Shown: one piece after another, positions 1 through 6,525 of the stretch
Layout of the letters: each line of letters begins with the position of its first letter
How positions within the stretch are numbered: the first letter of the stretch is position 1
Source of the DNA: Deltaproteobacteria bacterium
GTDB lineage: Bacteria > Desulfobacterota > DSM-4660 > Desulfatiglandales > HGW-15
Assembly (NCBI GenBank): GCA_019308525.1
Contig: JAFDIC010000078.1
Coordinates: 1 to 15,436 of the forward strand
Length of the DNA: 15,436 bases
Reading direction: 5' to 3'
Translations under genes and position numbers: made by a program
Notes under the pieces: model-generated
Seen by the model: the letters and a program-made list of their open reading frames with translations, nothing else
Told to the model about the DNA's origin: nothing
The model's database searches: none

Positions 1-974
1 GTCTCTTTGACAGCAGCAATGACTTCTTCTTCTGTCCCGAAGGGAAGTAAATGCATACAGTCGATATTTCCCACTACGCAAGCCTTTCCCTTCAAGTGGT
101 CTTTGACCTCCTTGATTTCCATGCATTGAGGTTCAATTGGGTGAAGACCGTCGAACCCGGCCTCAACAAGATCATCTATGATCAGCCATACGTTGCCATC
201 TGAATGTTTGATCACTGGGACACCTCGCCCATGGGCAGAATCGCATATCTCACGGTGAAAGGGTTGTATGAATCTTCTATAATGATCTCTGGACATAAAC
301 GTATTCGCCTTGAATGCCAAATCACCTTCCAGCATAACGACCTCAGCACCCTTATCAATCGCCAATTCAAGCTCCTGTCTTACCAAGTCGGTGGCTATAC
401 GAGCCAACCGAAGGCAAAAATCGGGTTTCATGACAAAAAGGGGGAGCAATTTATCAATCCCGCCCAGGAGACTCCAGCTGAGTCTGAAGGGGTCCGCGAG
501 ACCGTAAACAAGCACTCTTTCAGGCGCCTTTTCCTTGAAGTATTCCAACAGGTGAAAATCCTTGTGAGAGGGGTTGATCCCTGCAATTCTCGCCAGATCA
601 CCCTCGTCCTTGACAGGGCCTTCTACGGAAACAGGTTCGCCGTGTTTTGTCAACCTCCATATAATCCCATAACCATCTTCGACAAGATCTTCTCCTTTGT
701 CCGGTATATGCCTGTAGTCCTTCAATGACCAGGCAACAACGGCGTCTAAATCCATTTTCTTGATGATCTCTAACTGGAGGTCATGGTATTTGTAATCGTC
801 TTCCTTGAGCGTATGATCAACCAAGCCTTTCTCGGATTTGATGTCAGGTAACTCCCCCTCCAGGAGAACTTGGGCGGTCTTGAGGACAGAGGCCTTATCA
901 AAGAAGTCAAAACAGGGAACTCTATCCGGCTCCTTTAGCCTGAGGGCTGTAAAGAATCTCTCCCTGCTATTCAT
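1..974 (-). CDS. Uroporphyrinogen decarboxylase-family protein, likely corrinoid methyltransferase (3' end outside window)
   Basis: The reverse strand is open from an ATG at 974 to the window edge (324 residues, no stop). The N-terminus MNSRERFFTALRLKEPDRVP is the usual start of URO-D-superfamily methyltransferases (MtaA/MtbA/CmuA relatives), and the later HSDGNVW, GFDGLHPIEP and GNIDC...LLPFGTEEEV segments are typical of the family. Members move a methyl group between a corrinoid protein and a cofactor, or make haem precursors. Its ATG overlaps the stop of the upstream corrinoid-protein gene (ATGA, 971-974), so the two are probably translationally coupled, which favours methyl transfer over haem synthesis. 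At the position where MtaA-type enzymes carry a zinc-binding His-x-Cys, this protein reads His-Ser-Asp, so substrate and mechanism may differ. Cytoplasmic. The family is secure; the substrate cannot be told. Confidence 0.9.
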   Translation of the reverse strand, partial: MNSRERFFTALRLKEPDRVPCFDFFDKASVLKTAQVLLEGELPDIKSEKGLVDHTLKEDDYKYHDLQLEIIKKMDLDAVVAWSLKDYRHIPDKGEDLVEDGYGIIWRLTKHGEPVSVEGPVKDEGDLARIAGINPSHKDFHLLEYFKEKAPERVLVYGLADPFRLSWSLLGGIDKLLPLFVMKPDFCLRLARIATDLVRQELELAIDKGAEVVMLEGDLAFKANTFMSRDHYRRFIQPFHREICDSAHGRGVPVIKHSDGNVWLIIDDLVEAGFDGLHPIEPQCMEIKEVKDHLKGKACVVGNIDCMHLLPFGTEEEVIAAVKE

Positions 975-1624
975 TTATTCCAGGTCCCCTTTCCCTGAAG
1001 CCCCAACAATTCCTTGGCCCTTTTGACAGCCAGATATCCGTCAGGGGCATATCCGTCAGCCCCTATCTTTTCGGCAAACTGTGCCGTTACAGGGTTGCCA
1101 CCCACCATTATCTTTACATCTGGATTTTCTTCACGGATTTTCCTTATTGCCGGCTCAAGGTTCAACATGGTGGCAGTCAGCAATGCGGAAATGCCGACCA
1201 GATCAGCCCTGTTTTCCCTGGAAGACTTGATGAATCGTTCGGGTTGAACGTCAATTCCCAGATCTATTACCTTAAATCCCGCTATCTCGAAATTCATCCT
1301 CACGATATTCTTGCCAATATCATGAACATCTTCATAAATGGTTCCCAGGACCATCGTGGCCTTCGGCTCAATTCTCGGATCTCCAAGGCTTTTCTGGATG
1401 AATTCAACTGCCCTTGACATAGTTATTCCCGCTGCCATTAACTCGGGAAGAAATATGGATCCGTTGGAGAATTCCCGGCCGATCTCATCCATTAGAGGAA
1501 TCAGGTCCTTTTCCAAGATATCCATCCATGGAGCACTTCTGCCTAGTTCCTCACGAACGTATTGTTCTATTTCTTGGATATTTCCTTCTAGCATGCTCTG
1601 CTTTAGTTTCTCGTATGCGCCCAT
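971..1624 (-). CDS. Corrinoid (B12-binding) methyl-carrier protein
   Basis: This 217-residue protein has the size and two-domain plan of MtbC/MtmC/MttC-type corrinoid proteins: a helical cap domain (about residues 1-85) and a Rossmann-like cobalamin domain (about 88-210). The B12 signature is present as DVHDIGKNIV with the lower-ligand His at residue 101, followed by SAL at 146-148 and GG at 175-176. It should carry a methyl group on cobalamin between a substrate methyltransferase and the URO-D-family partner encoded directly downstream, whose start codon overlaps this stop. The ATG at 1624 is preceded by a purine-rich GAGGCGGA. No substrate-specific methyltransferase lies in the window, so the methyl donor is unknown. 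Confidence 0.92.
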   Translation of the reverse strand: MGAYEKLKQSMLEGNIQEIEQYVREELGRSAPWMDILEKDLIPLMDEIGREFSNGSIFLPELMAAGITMSRAVEFIQKSLGDPRIEPKATMVLGTIYEDVHDIGKNIVRMNFEIAGFKVIDLGIDVQPERFIKSSRENRADLVGISALLTATMLNLEPAIRKIREENPDVKIMVGGNPVTAQFAEKIGADGYAPDGYLAVKRAKELLGLQGKGTWNK

Positions 1625-1675
1625 TTAGTCCGCCTCTGTGACTTCTTTCAAGGTATTGTTTCCTGTCTGCCGCAG

Positions 1676-1704
1676 ATTCGTAAGCCTATCAGAATTCGCA
1701 AGCC
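1676..1704. repeat. Direct repeat upstream of the methyltransferase pair, possible operator
   Basis: ATTCGTAAGCC (1676-1686) and ATTCGCAAGCC (1694-1704) differ at one base in 11 and start 18 bp apart, about 50-75 bp upstream of the corrinoid-protein start. Such spacing could suit a dimeric regulator. I could not find a convincing -35/-10 pair next to it, so an operator role is only a guess. Confidence 0.35.
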
Positions 1705-1797
1705 CAACTTCCTGCAAAAAATGTTTGCGGGTGAGCCTTATGGCGTCTTGCTTCCAAAACGATAAAGATCTATGCATTCAGTCAAGCGCTCAAAAGC

Positions 1798-1820
1798 AAA
1801 AAAGGCCTTACCAATAAGGC
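1798..1820 (-). terminator. Hairpin with U-tract, possible terminator or attenuator (minus strand)
   Basis: On the minus strand GCCTTA, loop TTGG and TAAGGC (1805-1820) form a perfect 6-bp stem followed by C and six Ts (1803-1798). This is the form of a small intrinsic terminator. It lies about 175 bp upstream of the corrinoid-protein gene, in the same direction, and no gene obviously ends into it, so it could be an attenuator or a relic. The stem is short. Confidence 0.4.
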
Positions 1821-1835
1821 ATTTTCTAGAAGGTC

Positions 1836-1860
1836 CCTTTTTTCTTGTCAAGAAAAAAGG
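1836..1860. repeat. Perfect 12-bp inverted repeat
   Basis: CCTTTTTTCTTG (1836-1847) and CAAGAAAAAAGG (1849-1860) are exact reverse complements around a single T at 1848. It sits just before the proC remnant. The corresponding place upstream of the intact proC has a smaller inverted repeat, CTTTCAA/TTGAAAG (3013-3027), also around one T, so the palindrome may be an inherited and changed feature of the proC leader. No function is known. Confidence 0.6.
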
Positions 1861-1869
1861 AAAGACAAG

Positions 1870-2067
1870 CCCTTCTTCATCGGGCCGGGTAATATGGCCA
1901 CTGCATTGATGAAGGGGATAGTTGAGAGCGGGCTCTACGATCGTGAAAATGTCATGGCATGTAACACAAACGGCGAACAACTTCAAAAGATATTACACGG
2001 TTTTGGGATGAGGACACTTTCGGATAGCAATGAGCTGGTCAGAAAGAGCAGAATTGTCCTCACATAG
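1870..2067 (+). pseudogene. Truncated second copy of proC (pyrroline-5-carboxylate reductase)
   Basis: Reading from 1876, 62 codons without indel match residues 10-71 of the intact ProC encoded at 3045-3866; I count 42 identical residues. It keeps the nucleotide-binding turn as FIGPGNMA (FIGAGNMA in the intact copy) and blocks such as TALMKGIVESGLYD and SNELVRKS. No start codon remains at the expected place, and the frame stops at a TAG (2065-2067) just past the match; the remaining two thirds of the gene are missing. Many substitutions but no indels suggest an older paralogue that was coding for some time before it was cut. It lies in the same orientation as the live gene, with the vapBC pair between them. 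Confidence 0.85.
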
Positions 2068-2103
2068 ACATGTGACCCCAATTACAATCACGGATTTTGG
2101 GGG

Positions 2104-2218
2104 AGTTCATCAATGTTGATGTCTTCGTAGCCCCTGAAATTACTGGATTCCTGCTTTCGCAGGAATGACAGAAATGAGCAGTTTCAGACTTTTTACGAGT
2201 TCGTCGTCAATGTTGCAA
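2104..2218. repeat. REP-like interspersed repeat with hairpin
   Basis: The core ATTCCTGC-TTTC-GCAGGAAT (2147-2166) is a perfect 8-bp hairpin in the setting ctGGATTCCTGC...GGAATGACag, a form I know as a dispersed intergenic repeat in many Desulfobacterota and other Proteobacteria. It is flanked by imperfect direct repeats GAGTTCATCAATGTTG (2104-2118) and GAGTTCGTCGTCAATGTTG (2198-2215), and the left one also makes a CATCAA/TTGATG inverted repeat (2108-2121). It may be the footprint of a small non-autonomous element or a REP unit. A genome-wide copy count would settle this. Confidence 0.55.
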
Positions 2219-2241
2219 AAGGAAGAAAAGGTGTTTATAAT
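2213..2241 (+). promoter_or_regulatory. Sigma-70 promoter of the vapBC-type operon
   Basis: TTGCAA (2213-2218) and a perfect TATAAT (2236-2241) are separated by 17 bp, giving a predicted start near 2248. The gene start at 2280 follows with a strong GAGGAGGAGG ribosome-binding site. It begins at the right end of the REP-like repeat. Confidence 0.75.
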
Positions 2242-2243
2242 GA

Positions 2244-2260
2244 TCTTACTCTAGTCTTAC
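2244..2260 (+). promoter_or_regulatory. Possible VapB/VapBC operator half-sites
   Basis: TCTTAC occurs at 2244-2249 and again at 2255-2260, 11 bp apart, about one helical turn, overlapping the predicted transcription start. TA operons of this type repress themselves, so this is a reasonable operator candidate, though not a palindrome. Confidence 0.35.
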
Positions 2261-2279
2261 CAACAATGAGGAGGAGGAT

Positions 2280-2531
2280 ATGCAAAAAACACGGCTTTCA
2301 AACAAAGGCCAAGTCGTTATCCCAAAAGCAATTCGTGCACTCCATGGGTGGAAAGCGGGACTGGAATTTGCCATTGAGGATATTGGTGACGGTATCAAGC
2401 TGAAACCTCTGAAGCCCTGTAAAGAGACAAGAATTGAGGATGTACTGGGTTGTGTGGGTTATGAAGGCCCTAGGAAATCTTTGAAGGATATGGAGGCCGC
2501 GATAGCAAAAGGAGTGAAGGAGAGTATATGA
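2280..2531 (+). CDS. vapB: AbrB/MazE-fold antitoxin (VapB-type)
   Basis: This 83-residue protein has an N-terminal swapped-hairpin AbrB DNA-binding domain: LSNKGQVVIPKAIRALHGWK (residues 6-25) carries the family's K-G-Q-V-hydrophobic-I-P-K-hydrophobic-R-hydrophobic pattern. The C-terminal part (about 45-83) should wrap the toxin. Its stop overlaps the start of the PIN-domain gene by four bases (ATGA, 2528-2531). As in related systems it probably binds the toxin and represses its own promoter. A GAGGAGGAGG site precedes the ATG, consistent with high antitoxin translation. Confidence 0.9.
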   Translation: MQKTRLSNKGQVVIPKAIRALHGWKAGLEFAIEDIGDGIKLKPLKPCKETRIEDVLGCVGYEGPRKSLKDMEAAIAKGVKESI

Positions 2532-2917
2532 TTGCCGTTGATACAAATCTTCTGGTCAGATTACTGACAAGAGATGATCCTAATCAGGCAAAGCGTGCAG
2601 CGAGAATAATGACGAACGATGATATCTTTATCCCCAAGACCGTCATGTTGGAAACGGAATGGGTATTACGGCATGCCTATGGAATTGGCAAAGACGCTAT
2701 TCTGAAAGGTCTTCAGAAAACAATGGGGCTTCCGAATGTGAGTGTCGAAGATCAGCAAACCGTGTTTCGGGCCATGTCGTGGTATGGGTTGGGTCTTGAT
2801 TTTGCGGACGCACTCCATCTCGCCTCCGCCATGAAAGTCGATAAATTTGCCACATTTGACAAAGCCTTTATCAAGAAAGCTCAGGAATTAACGTCAATTG
2901 ACATTATGCTGCCTTAG
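2528..2917 (+). CDS. vapC: PIN-domain ribonuclease toxin (VapC-type)
   Basis: This 129-residue protein is a single PIN domain. The acidic residues that bind Mg/Mn are visible: Asp5 (AVDTNLLVRLL), Glu42 or Glu44 (MLETEWVLR), Asp94 (LDFADALHLA) and Asp111 (FATFDKAF). VapC toxins cut specific RNAs, often initiator tRNA or the 23S rRNA sarcin-ricin loop; the target here cannot be told. It is coupled to the antitoxin by an ATGA overlap, which argues for an intact module. All key acids are present, so it should be active. The 127 bp between it and proC hold a TGGCAC/GTGCCA inverted repeat (2931-2966) with a 24-base loop but no clear terminator, so read-through into proC is possible. Confidence 0.92.
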   Translation: MIAVDTNLLVRLLTRDDPNQAKRAARIMTNDDIFIPKTVMLETEWVLRHAYGIGKDAILKGLQKTMGLPNVSVEDQQTVFRAMSWYGLGLDFADALHLASAMKVDKFATFDKAFIKKAQELTSIDIMLP

Positions 2918-3044
2918 AGCTTCGACTGATTGGCACAATTAGGAAAGTTGTAGAAGATCAGTGCCATATGGGGGTAACAGCACTCTTTTTGCAGGAGGGG
3001 ACCTTGCGAGGTCTTTCAATTTGAAAGGGAAAGGGAGAGAAGGA

Positions 3045-3866
3045 ATGGGCTTTGAGGATGGGAATATCGGCTTCATCGGGGCCGGTAACATGGCCACTGC
3101 ATTGATAAAGGGCATAGTGGAGAGCGGGCTTTACGATCCAAAGGACGTTGCGGCCTCGGATGTCAATCGTGAACAACTCCAAAAGATCTCCTCAAGTTTT
3201 GGAATCCAGGCATGCACTGACAACAATGAGCTGGTCAGGAAGAGCGGAATTGTCCTGTTGGCCGTAAAACCCCAATCTATGGCCGGGGTCCTTGAAGAGA
3301 TAAGGGAGAACGTAAGGAAGGACCAACTCTTCATATCAATAGCCGCCGGGATACCATTGAAGATGATTCATGGTGTGCTGGGGAAGGAGATCCCTGTCAT
3401 ACGGGCTATGCCAAATACGCCCGCCCTCATTTTGTGCGGAATGATTGCCCTGGCATCGGGACCAGGTGTCAGTTCAGACCACATGGATGCGGCAAAAAGG
3501 ATTTTCGACGCAGTTGGAAAGACAGTTGTAATAGGCGAAGAGATGATGGATGCGGTTACTGCCCTTTCGGCGAGCGGGCCCGGGTTCATCTTTCGGATCA
3601 TGGAATGTTTCGTGGAGGCCGGGGAGTGCGTGGGCTTTGACAGGGAGACATCCACCCTCCTGGTACTCCAGACATTTCTGGGGGCTGCAAGACTTGCGAA
3701 GGAATCGGATAAGCCCTTGTCAGCGCTGAGAGAAATGGTGACGTCCCCCGGGGGCACCACGGAGGCCGGCCTCGCGGCTATGGAGAGAAAAGGTCTGGCA
3801 GAGGTGATAACTTCGGCGCTGAAGGCGGCGAGGGACAGGGGAATCGAACTGGGCAAGATGAAGTAA
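3045..3866 (+). CDS. proC: Pyrroline-5-carboxylate reductase
   Basis: The protein (273 residues, family about 265-280) catalyses the last step of proline synthesis, NAD(P)H-dependent reduction of 1-pyrroline-5-carboxylate. The N-terminal Rossmann domain starts with GFIGAGNMATAL (residues 9-20), IRAMPNTPA lies at 119-127, and the ProC signature REMVTSPGGTTEAGL at 229-243 marks the C-terminal dimerisation and active-site domain. The start at 3045 is chosen because AGGGAGAG lies about seven bases upstream and the product then has family length; an upstream in-frame GTG at 2961 would add 28 unrelated residues. It follows vapBC on the same strand and is paired with a truncated paralogue at 1870-2067. 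It converges with the GTPase gene. Confidence 0.96.
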   Translation: MGFEDGNIGFIGAGNMATALIKGIVESGLYDPKDVAASDVNREQLQKISSSFGIQACTDNNELVRKSGIVLLAVKPQSMAGVLEEIRENVRKDQLFISIAAGIPLKMIHGVLGKEIPVIRAMPNTPALILCGMIALASGPGVSSDHMDAAKRIFDAVGKTVVIGEEMMDAVTALSASGPGFIFRIMECFVEAGECVGFDRETSTLLVLQTFLGAARLAKESDKPLSALREMVTSPGGTTEAGLAAMERKGLAEVITSALKAARDRGIELGKMK

Positions 3867-3907
3867 GAAGCACAGGTGGGCTCTTCACCTTATCGCTGGT
3901 CAGGAGT

Positions 3908-4894
3908 TCAAATGTGCATTTCGACCACATCACCATCCTGGAGCACATAGTCCCGCTGTACCATCTGGCCGTCGTAGACCTTTTTACCCCATATCTTTGC
4001 ATACTTGAGTTTTTCTATGAAATCCTTGTGCACCTTCCCAGCCAATACCTCCAGCGTGCTGTCTCTTGGAAGGACGAAAGGGGAGCCAAGATCCGGATCC
4101 TTTCCGGGCGCCTTTGTGTATACCCGTATGATACCTGCGGCCTCGTAGATTTTTTTCAGGAGAACATCCAGGTTGAATTTCGTTCTGGACGATATCCCCA
4201 GGCAGGGAAGGTCTGTTTCCGCCAATTCAAGAAAGACCTCGAAGTCTTCCCTGTCTTCCTCCCGGTCCATCTTGTTGACCAGTACGAGAAACTTCTTGAT
4301 AAATGGAGGCTTTTTGAGCCCGTCAGGGATGGAGCGCCCTTCAGGGAATATTCGCAACCCCTCGAGGATCTTGAGCGTATCTTCAAGTTGCCCTATGGGG
4401 TCTGCATGAAGATCAAGCATTATGGCCAATAGGTCGCCTCTCCTTATCAAATCCGCCAACCATGGTTCATTGTGCTCCTTGCTCAAGGGGGGAGTGTCCA
4501 CCATCTGAAACTGGATATTCTCGTACTGTACCATTCCCGGCACAGGCTTCCAGGTAGAATGGGGAAAATCAGCAATCTCCGGTGAAGCATTTGTCAGGGC
4601 AGCTACCAGCGACGACTTGCCCGTGTTGGGAGGGCCTACCAGGATGACTTGGGTGGCGCCTTCTCTCTCCACTGAATATACTGCATCCCTCTTTGCAGGC
4701 CCCTTTTTCTGCTGGGCCTGAGTCTTGACCTTTGATATCCTGCGACGAAGGTCCGCCCTCAGCTTGTCAGTGCCCTTGTGCTTGGGCATGATCATGAGCA
4801 TCTCTTCGAGGGCTTCCACCTTTTCTTGTGGAGTGGTGGCTTCCCTGTATCGCTTTTCAGCTTCAAAATATTGGGGCGGTAGGTTTGCCGGCAT
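3908..4894 (-). CDS. DRG/Obg-like GTPase with C-terminal TGS domain
   Basis: The 328-residue protein contains an N-terminal charged helical region (1-75), a P-loop GTPase domain and a TGS domain. G1 is GPPNTGKSS (87-95), the switch I region PHSTWKPVPGM (111-121), G3 DTPP (133-136), G4 NKMD (207-210) and G5 near SSR (235-237). The segment from about 258 (VYTKAPG...) to the end (DYVLQDGDVVEMHI) is a TGS domain, as in DRG-type GTPases and Rel proteins. Such GTPases usually act on ribosomes or translation factors; the exact partner is unknown. The ATG at 4894 has AGGAG nine bases upstream. A TTG at 4939 in the same frame would lie upstream of the predicted transcription start. Confidence 0.88.
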   Translation of the reverse strand: MPANLPPQYFEAEKRYREATTPQEKVEALEEMLMIMPKHKGTDKLRADLRRRISKVKTQAQQKKGPAKRDAVYSVEREGATQVILVGPPNTGKSSLVAALTNASPEIADFPHSTWKPVPGMVQYENIQFQMVDTPPLSKEHNEPWLADLIRRGDLLAIMLDLHADPIGQLEDTLKILEGLRIFPEGRSIPDGLKKPPFIKKFLVLVNKMDREEDREDFEVFLELAETDLPCLGISSRTKFNLDVLLKKIYEAAGIIRVYTKAPGKDPDLGSPFVLPRDSTLEVLAGKVHKDFIEKLKYAKIWGKKVYDGQMVQRDYVLQDGDVVEMHI

Positions 4895-4919
4895 GGATTC
4901 ACACTCCTGATCAGGTATT

Positions 4920-4949
4920 TTCTTACCCAATAATATCAAGGGATGTCAA
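4920..4949 (-). promoter_or_regulatory. Candidate sigma-70 promoter for the GTPase gene
   Basis: On the minus strand a perfect TTGACA (4949-4944) is followed after 18 bp by TAAGAA (4925-4920). The implied transcript would start near 4913, about 20 bases before the ATG at 4894. The -10 element is weak. The rest of 4950-5079 shows no gene and no convincing terminator. Confidence 0.45.
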
Positions 4950-5079
4950 GACCAGGACCACGATACCGACGGGATGGGGGATGTGCTCCAAGCCAGGTGT
5001 AAAGGGGTTGAGAGGCGTTGTTTTTGGACCTCTTGGCCGAGAATCAGCGAGGTGTCTTTCCTTGTGTCCTATCTCGTTC

Positions 5080-5985
5080 CTATTCTTTCAGTTTTTCATG
5101 GAGGATAGAGTGTTCCAGTGCAGTTGCTATACGCACGCTGATGTCCCAGAAGAGGGGCTGATCGTCCCTTCGAAATCCGTATGGTCTTTCCAGGGAATCG
5201 ATATACAGGGCCCCAAGGATCTTGGAGCTGCTTATGAGGGGCAGGCACATCACAGACCTGATCTTCAGGGATTTCAAGGTCTCCAGTGAGCCCGAGGCTT
5301 CCTCATCGATGGTATCAAGCATAACGAGCGGTTTGCCCTGCCTGAGAACCTGTTCTACTATGGGAGCGCTATACCTGGATTTTGAGCCCTCAAGGGCCTT
5401 TTTAACCCTGGAGACCACGGTCTTGATTTGTCTTGTCTCCGGGTCGACCAAAACGATCACGGCCCTGTCAACTCTCTTCAAGATTTTAAATATGTCTTCA
5501 AGTATCTTTCCAAGGATTTCCCTCAGGTCCGTATTCAGGATGTCTCCTTGAATCGTGGTAACCTTGTAGAGGAGATCTATATTTTTTTGAACCGTCTTGA
5601 TCCTGTGGTCGCCTCGTGGTGGAAGGCTTTCACTTCCTTTTGCCCTGGATAGCTCGATTGAATCCAGGAAGGGCTGCATCTGCTCCAGGCATCCCATACC
5701 AATACAGATTACAGTCATACCTATGATTATAGGGACACCTTCCTTCACCGGAACTTGCCTCCCGGGGGTTACCCGTTCCCCGTTGAAGAAGGTCCCGTTC
5801 CGGCTGTCCATGTCTTCTATGAAGAAGCCCTCCGGTTTCTTGAGGATTTTGAGGTGACATCGAGAGACCGTGCTGTCCCTGACCTGGATATCGTTGTCAG
5901 ATGAACGGCCGAGCAGGGTGATGTCACCGGGAAGATCAAAGGCCTTACCCCTGTCCACCCCGTTGAGGATATGAATCTTGGTCAT
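5080..5985 (-). CDS. FHA-GAF signalling protein
   Basis: The 301-residue protein begins with a forkhead-associated domain (about 1-98), which reads phosphothreonine: LGRSSDNDI (25-33), SRCHLKI (41-47) and DSRNGTFFNGE (60-70) carry the conserved Gly-Arg, Ser-x-x-His and Asn-Gly residues. After a linker of about 45 residues a GAF domain fills about 150-298 (RSVMCLPLISSSKILGALYI, 243-262, is its typical core). No output domain is present, so it probably recruits partners, linking a Ser/Thr-kinase signal to a small-molecule or redox input. No kinase is in the window. The ATG follows GAGGGAGGG. It lies downstream of the radical SAM operon in the same direction but about 120-290 bp away. Confidence 0.9.
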   Translation of the reverse strand: MTKIHILNGVDRGKAFDLPGDITLLGRSSDNDIQVRDSTVSRCHLKILKKPEGFFIEDMDSRNGTFFNGERVTPGRQVPVKEGVPIIIGMTVICIGMGCLEQMQPFLDSIELSRAKGSESLPPRGDHRIKTVQKNIDLLYKVTTIQGDILNTDLREILGKILEDIFKILKRVDRAVIVLVDPETRQIKTVVSRVKKALEGSKSRYSAPIVEQVLRQGKPLVMLDTIDEEASGSLETLKSLKIRSVMCLPLISSSKILGALYIDSLERPYGFRRDDQPLFWDISVRIATALEHSILHEKLKE

Positions 5986-6024
5986 TACCCTCCCTCAAGA
6001 AAGCTTCGTGCGCTCCAACAGCCC

Positions 6025-6054
6025 CTCATATCAGCCATAACCATGAACGGTCAA
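6025..6054 (-). promoter_or_regulatory. Weak candidate promoter for the FHA-GAF gene
   Basis: On the minus strand TTGACC (6054-6049), an 18-bp spacer and TATGAG (6030-6025) lie about 40 bases before the FHA-GAF ATG. The stretch 5986-6106 otherwise holds only an AT-rich segment and a short CCAAT/ATTGG hairpin (6101-6113). Confidence 0.3.
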
Positions 6055-6106
6055 AGGCGAAAAGCTGAATGATAATAACATATTTCTTGGGTGATATGAA
6101 CCAATT

Positions 6107-6280
6107 TTATTGGCTCTTTCTGGGCACCCGCAAATCAGGGGATGTTGTCGACGGTTTATGCAGACTTCCCGCTGTGATCAGTAATTCTTGGGGTGCCTGA
6201 GGTGGTGACCCTTGACTGCCGGGCGGCCTTGGGAAAAAGATCGTTTCTCTCCGGTCCCGCGCGGGGGCCGCTCCAGTCAT
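6107..6280 (-). CDS. Possible 57-residue proline-rich small protein
   Basis: An ATG at 6280 overlaps the stop of the 82-residue protein gene as ATGA and opens a 57-codon frame. The product is rich in Pro, Ser and Arg (FFPRPPGSQGSPPQAPQELL at about residues 15-34), with no Cys and no recognised domain. The four-base overlap, typical of coupled operon genes, is the main argument that it is real; composition argues for caution. If real, it would be the last product of the radical SAM operon and could be considered a substrate candidate. A start two codons downstream of an in-frame GTG (6289) is equally readable. Confidence 0.28.
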   Translation of the reverse strand: MTGAAPARDRRETIFFPRPPGSQGSPPQAPQELLITAGSLHKPSTTSPDLRVPRKSQ

Positions 6281-6525
6281 TCTTGCCACAGGGAATATTC
6301 TTCTCCCGGTTTGTGCAGGAATCCGAAATGTGTGGGCATAAGCCTTTTCCCGTCCTGGCTCAAAAAAATGACTTTGAGCAAGTCGCGCATCTGGTCCTTG
6401 AAAAACTCTACCAGGACCTGATCCGGATCAGATGATGGGTTTCTTCTTTTGATTGGAAAGCGGAAGATATAGTCATCTTCCGGGTCTGTTTTGCCCCTCG
6501 CGGTTTTGGAATTATTCTTGTTCAT
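6277..6525 (-). CDS. Small protein of unknown function at the end of the radical SAM operon
   Basis: The ORF codes for 82 residues and starts inside the 3' end of the radical SAM-subtilase gene (14-bp overlap, AGAGAGG before the ATG), so it is probably co-translated with it. The N-terminal third is charged and looks flexible (basic-acidic, MNKNNSKTARGKTDPEDD), followed by an amphipathic helix-like part (VLVEFFKDQMRDLLKVIFL, 38-56) and a C-terminal stretch ending EEYSLWQE. I recognise no family. Being a small protein next to radical SAM and protease genes, it could be a substrate, a chaperone or a recognition element; the sequence itself does not decide. Confidence 0.65.
   Translation of the reverse strand: MNKNNSKTARGKTDPEDDYIFRFPIKRRNPSSDPDQVLVEFFKDQMRDLLKVIFLSQDGKRLMPTHFGFLHKPGEEYSLWQE

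Noticed and set aside
1738..1986. Minus-strand 82-codon frame similar to one at 2958-3182
   Set aside because: The similarity is only the antisense reflection of the duplicated proC sequence; neither looks like a protein gene.
3874..3890. AGGTG/CACCT hairpin between the converging proC and GTPase genes
   Set aside because: Five-bp stem with a 7-base loop and no T-tract on either side; too weak to call a terminator.
3914..4432. Long plus-strand open frame of 172 codons opposite the GTPase gene
   Set aside because: It is antisense to the conserved GTPase/TGS coding region, has no recognisable domain and no ribosome-binding site.
6256..6265. CCCGCGCGGG palindrome
   Set aside because: Ten bases of GC-rich self-complementary sequence, within a possible small ORF, with no other regulatory signs.
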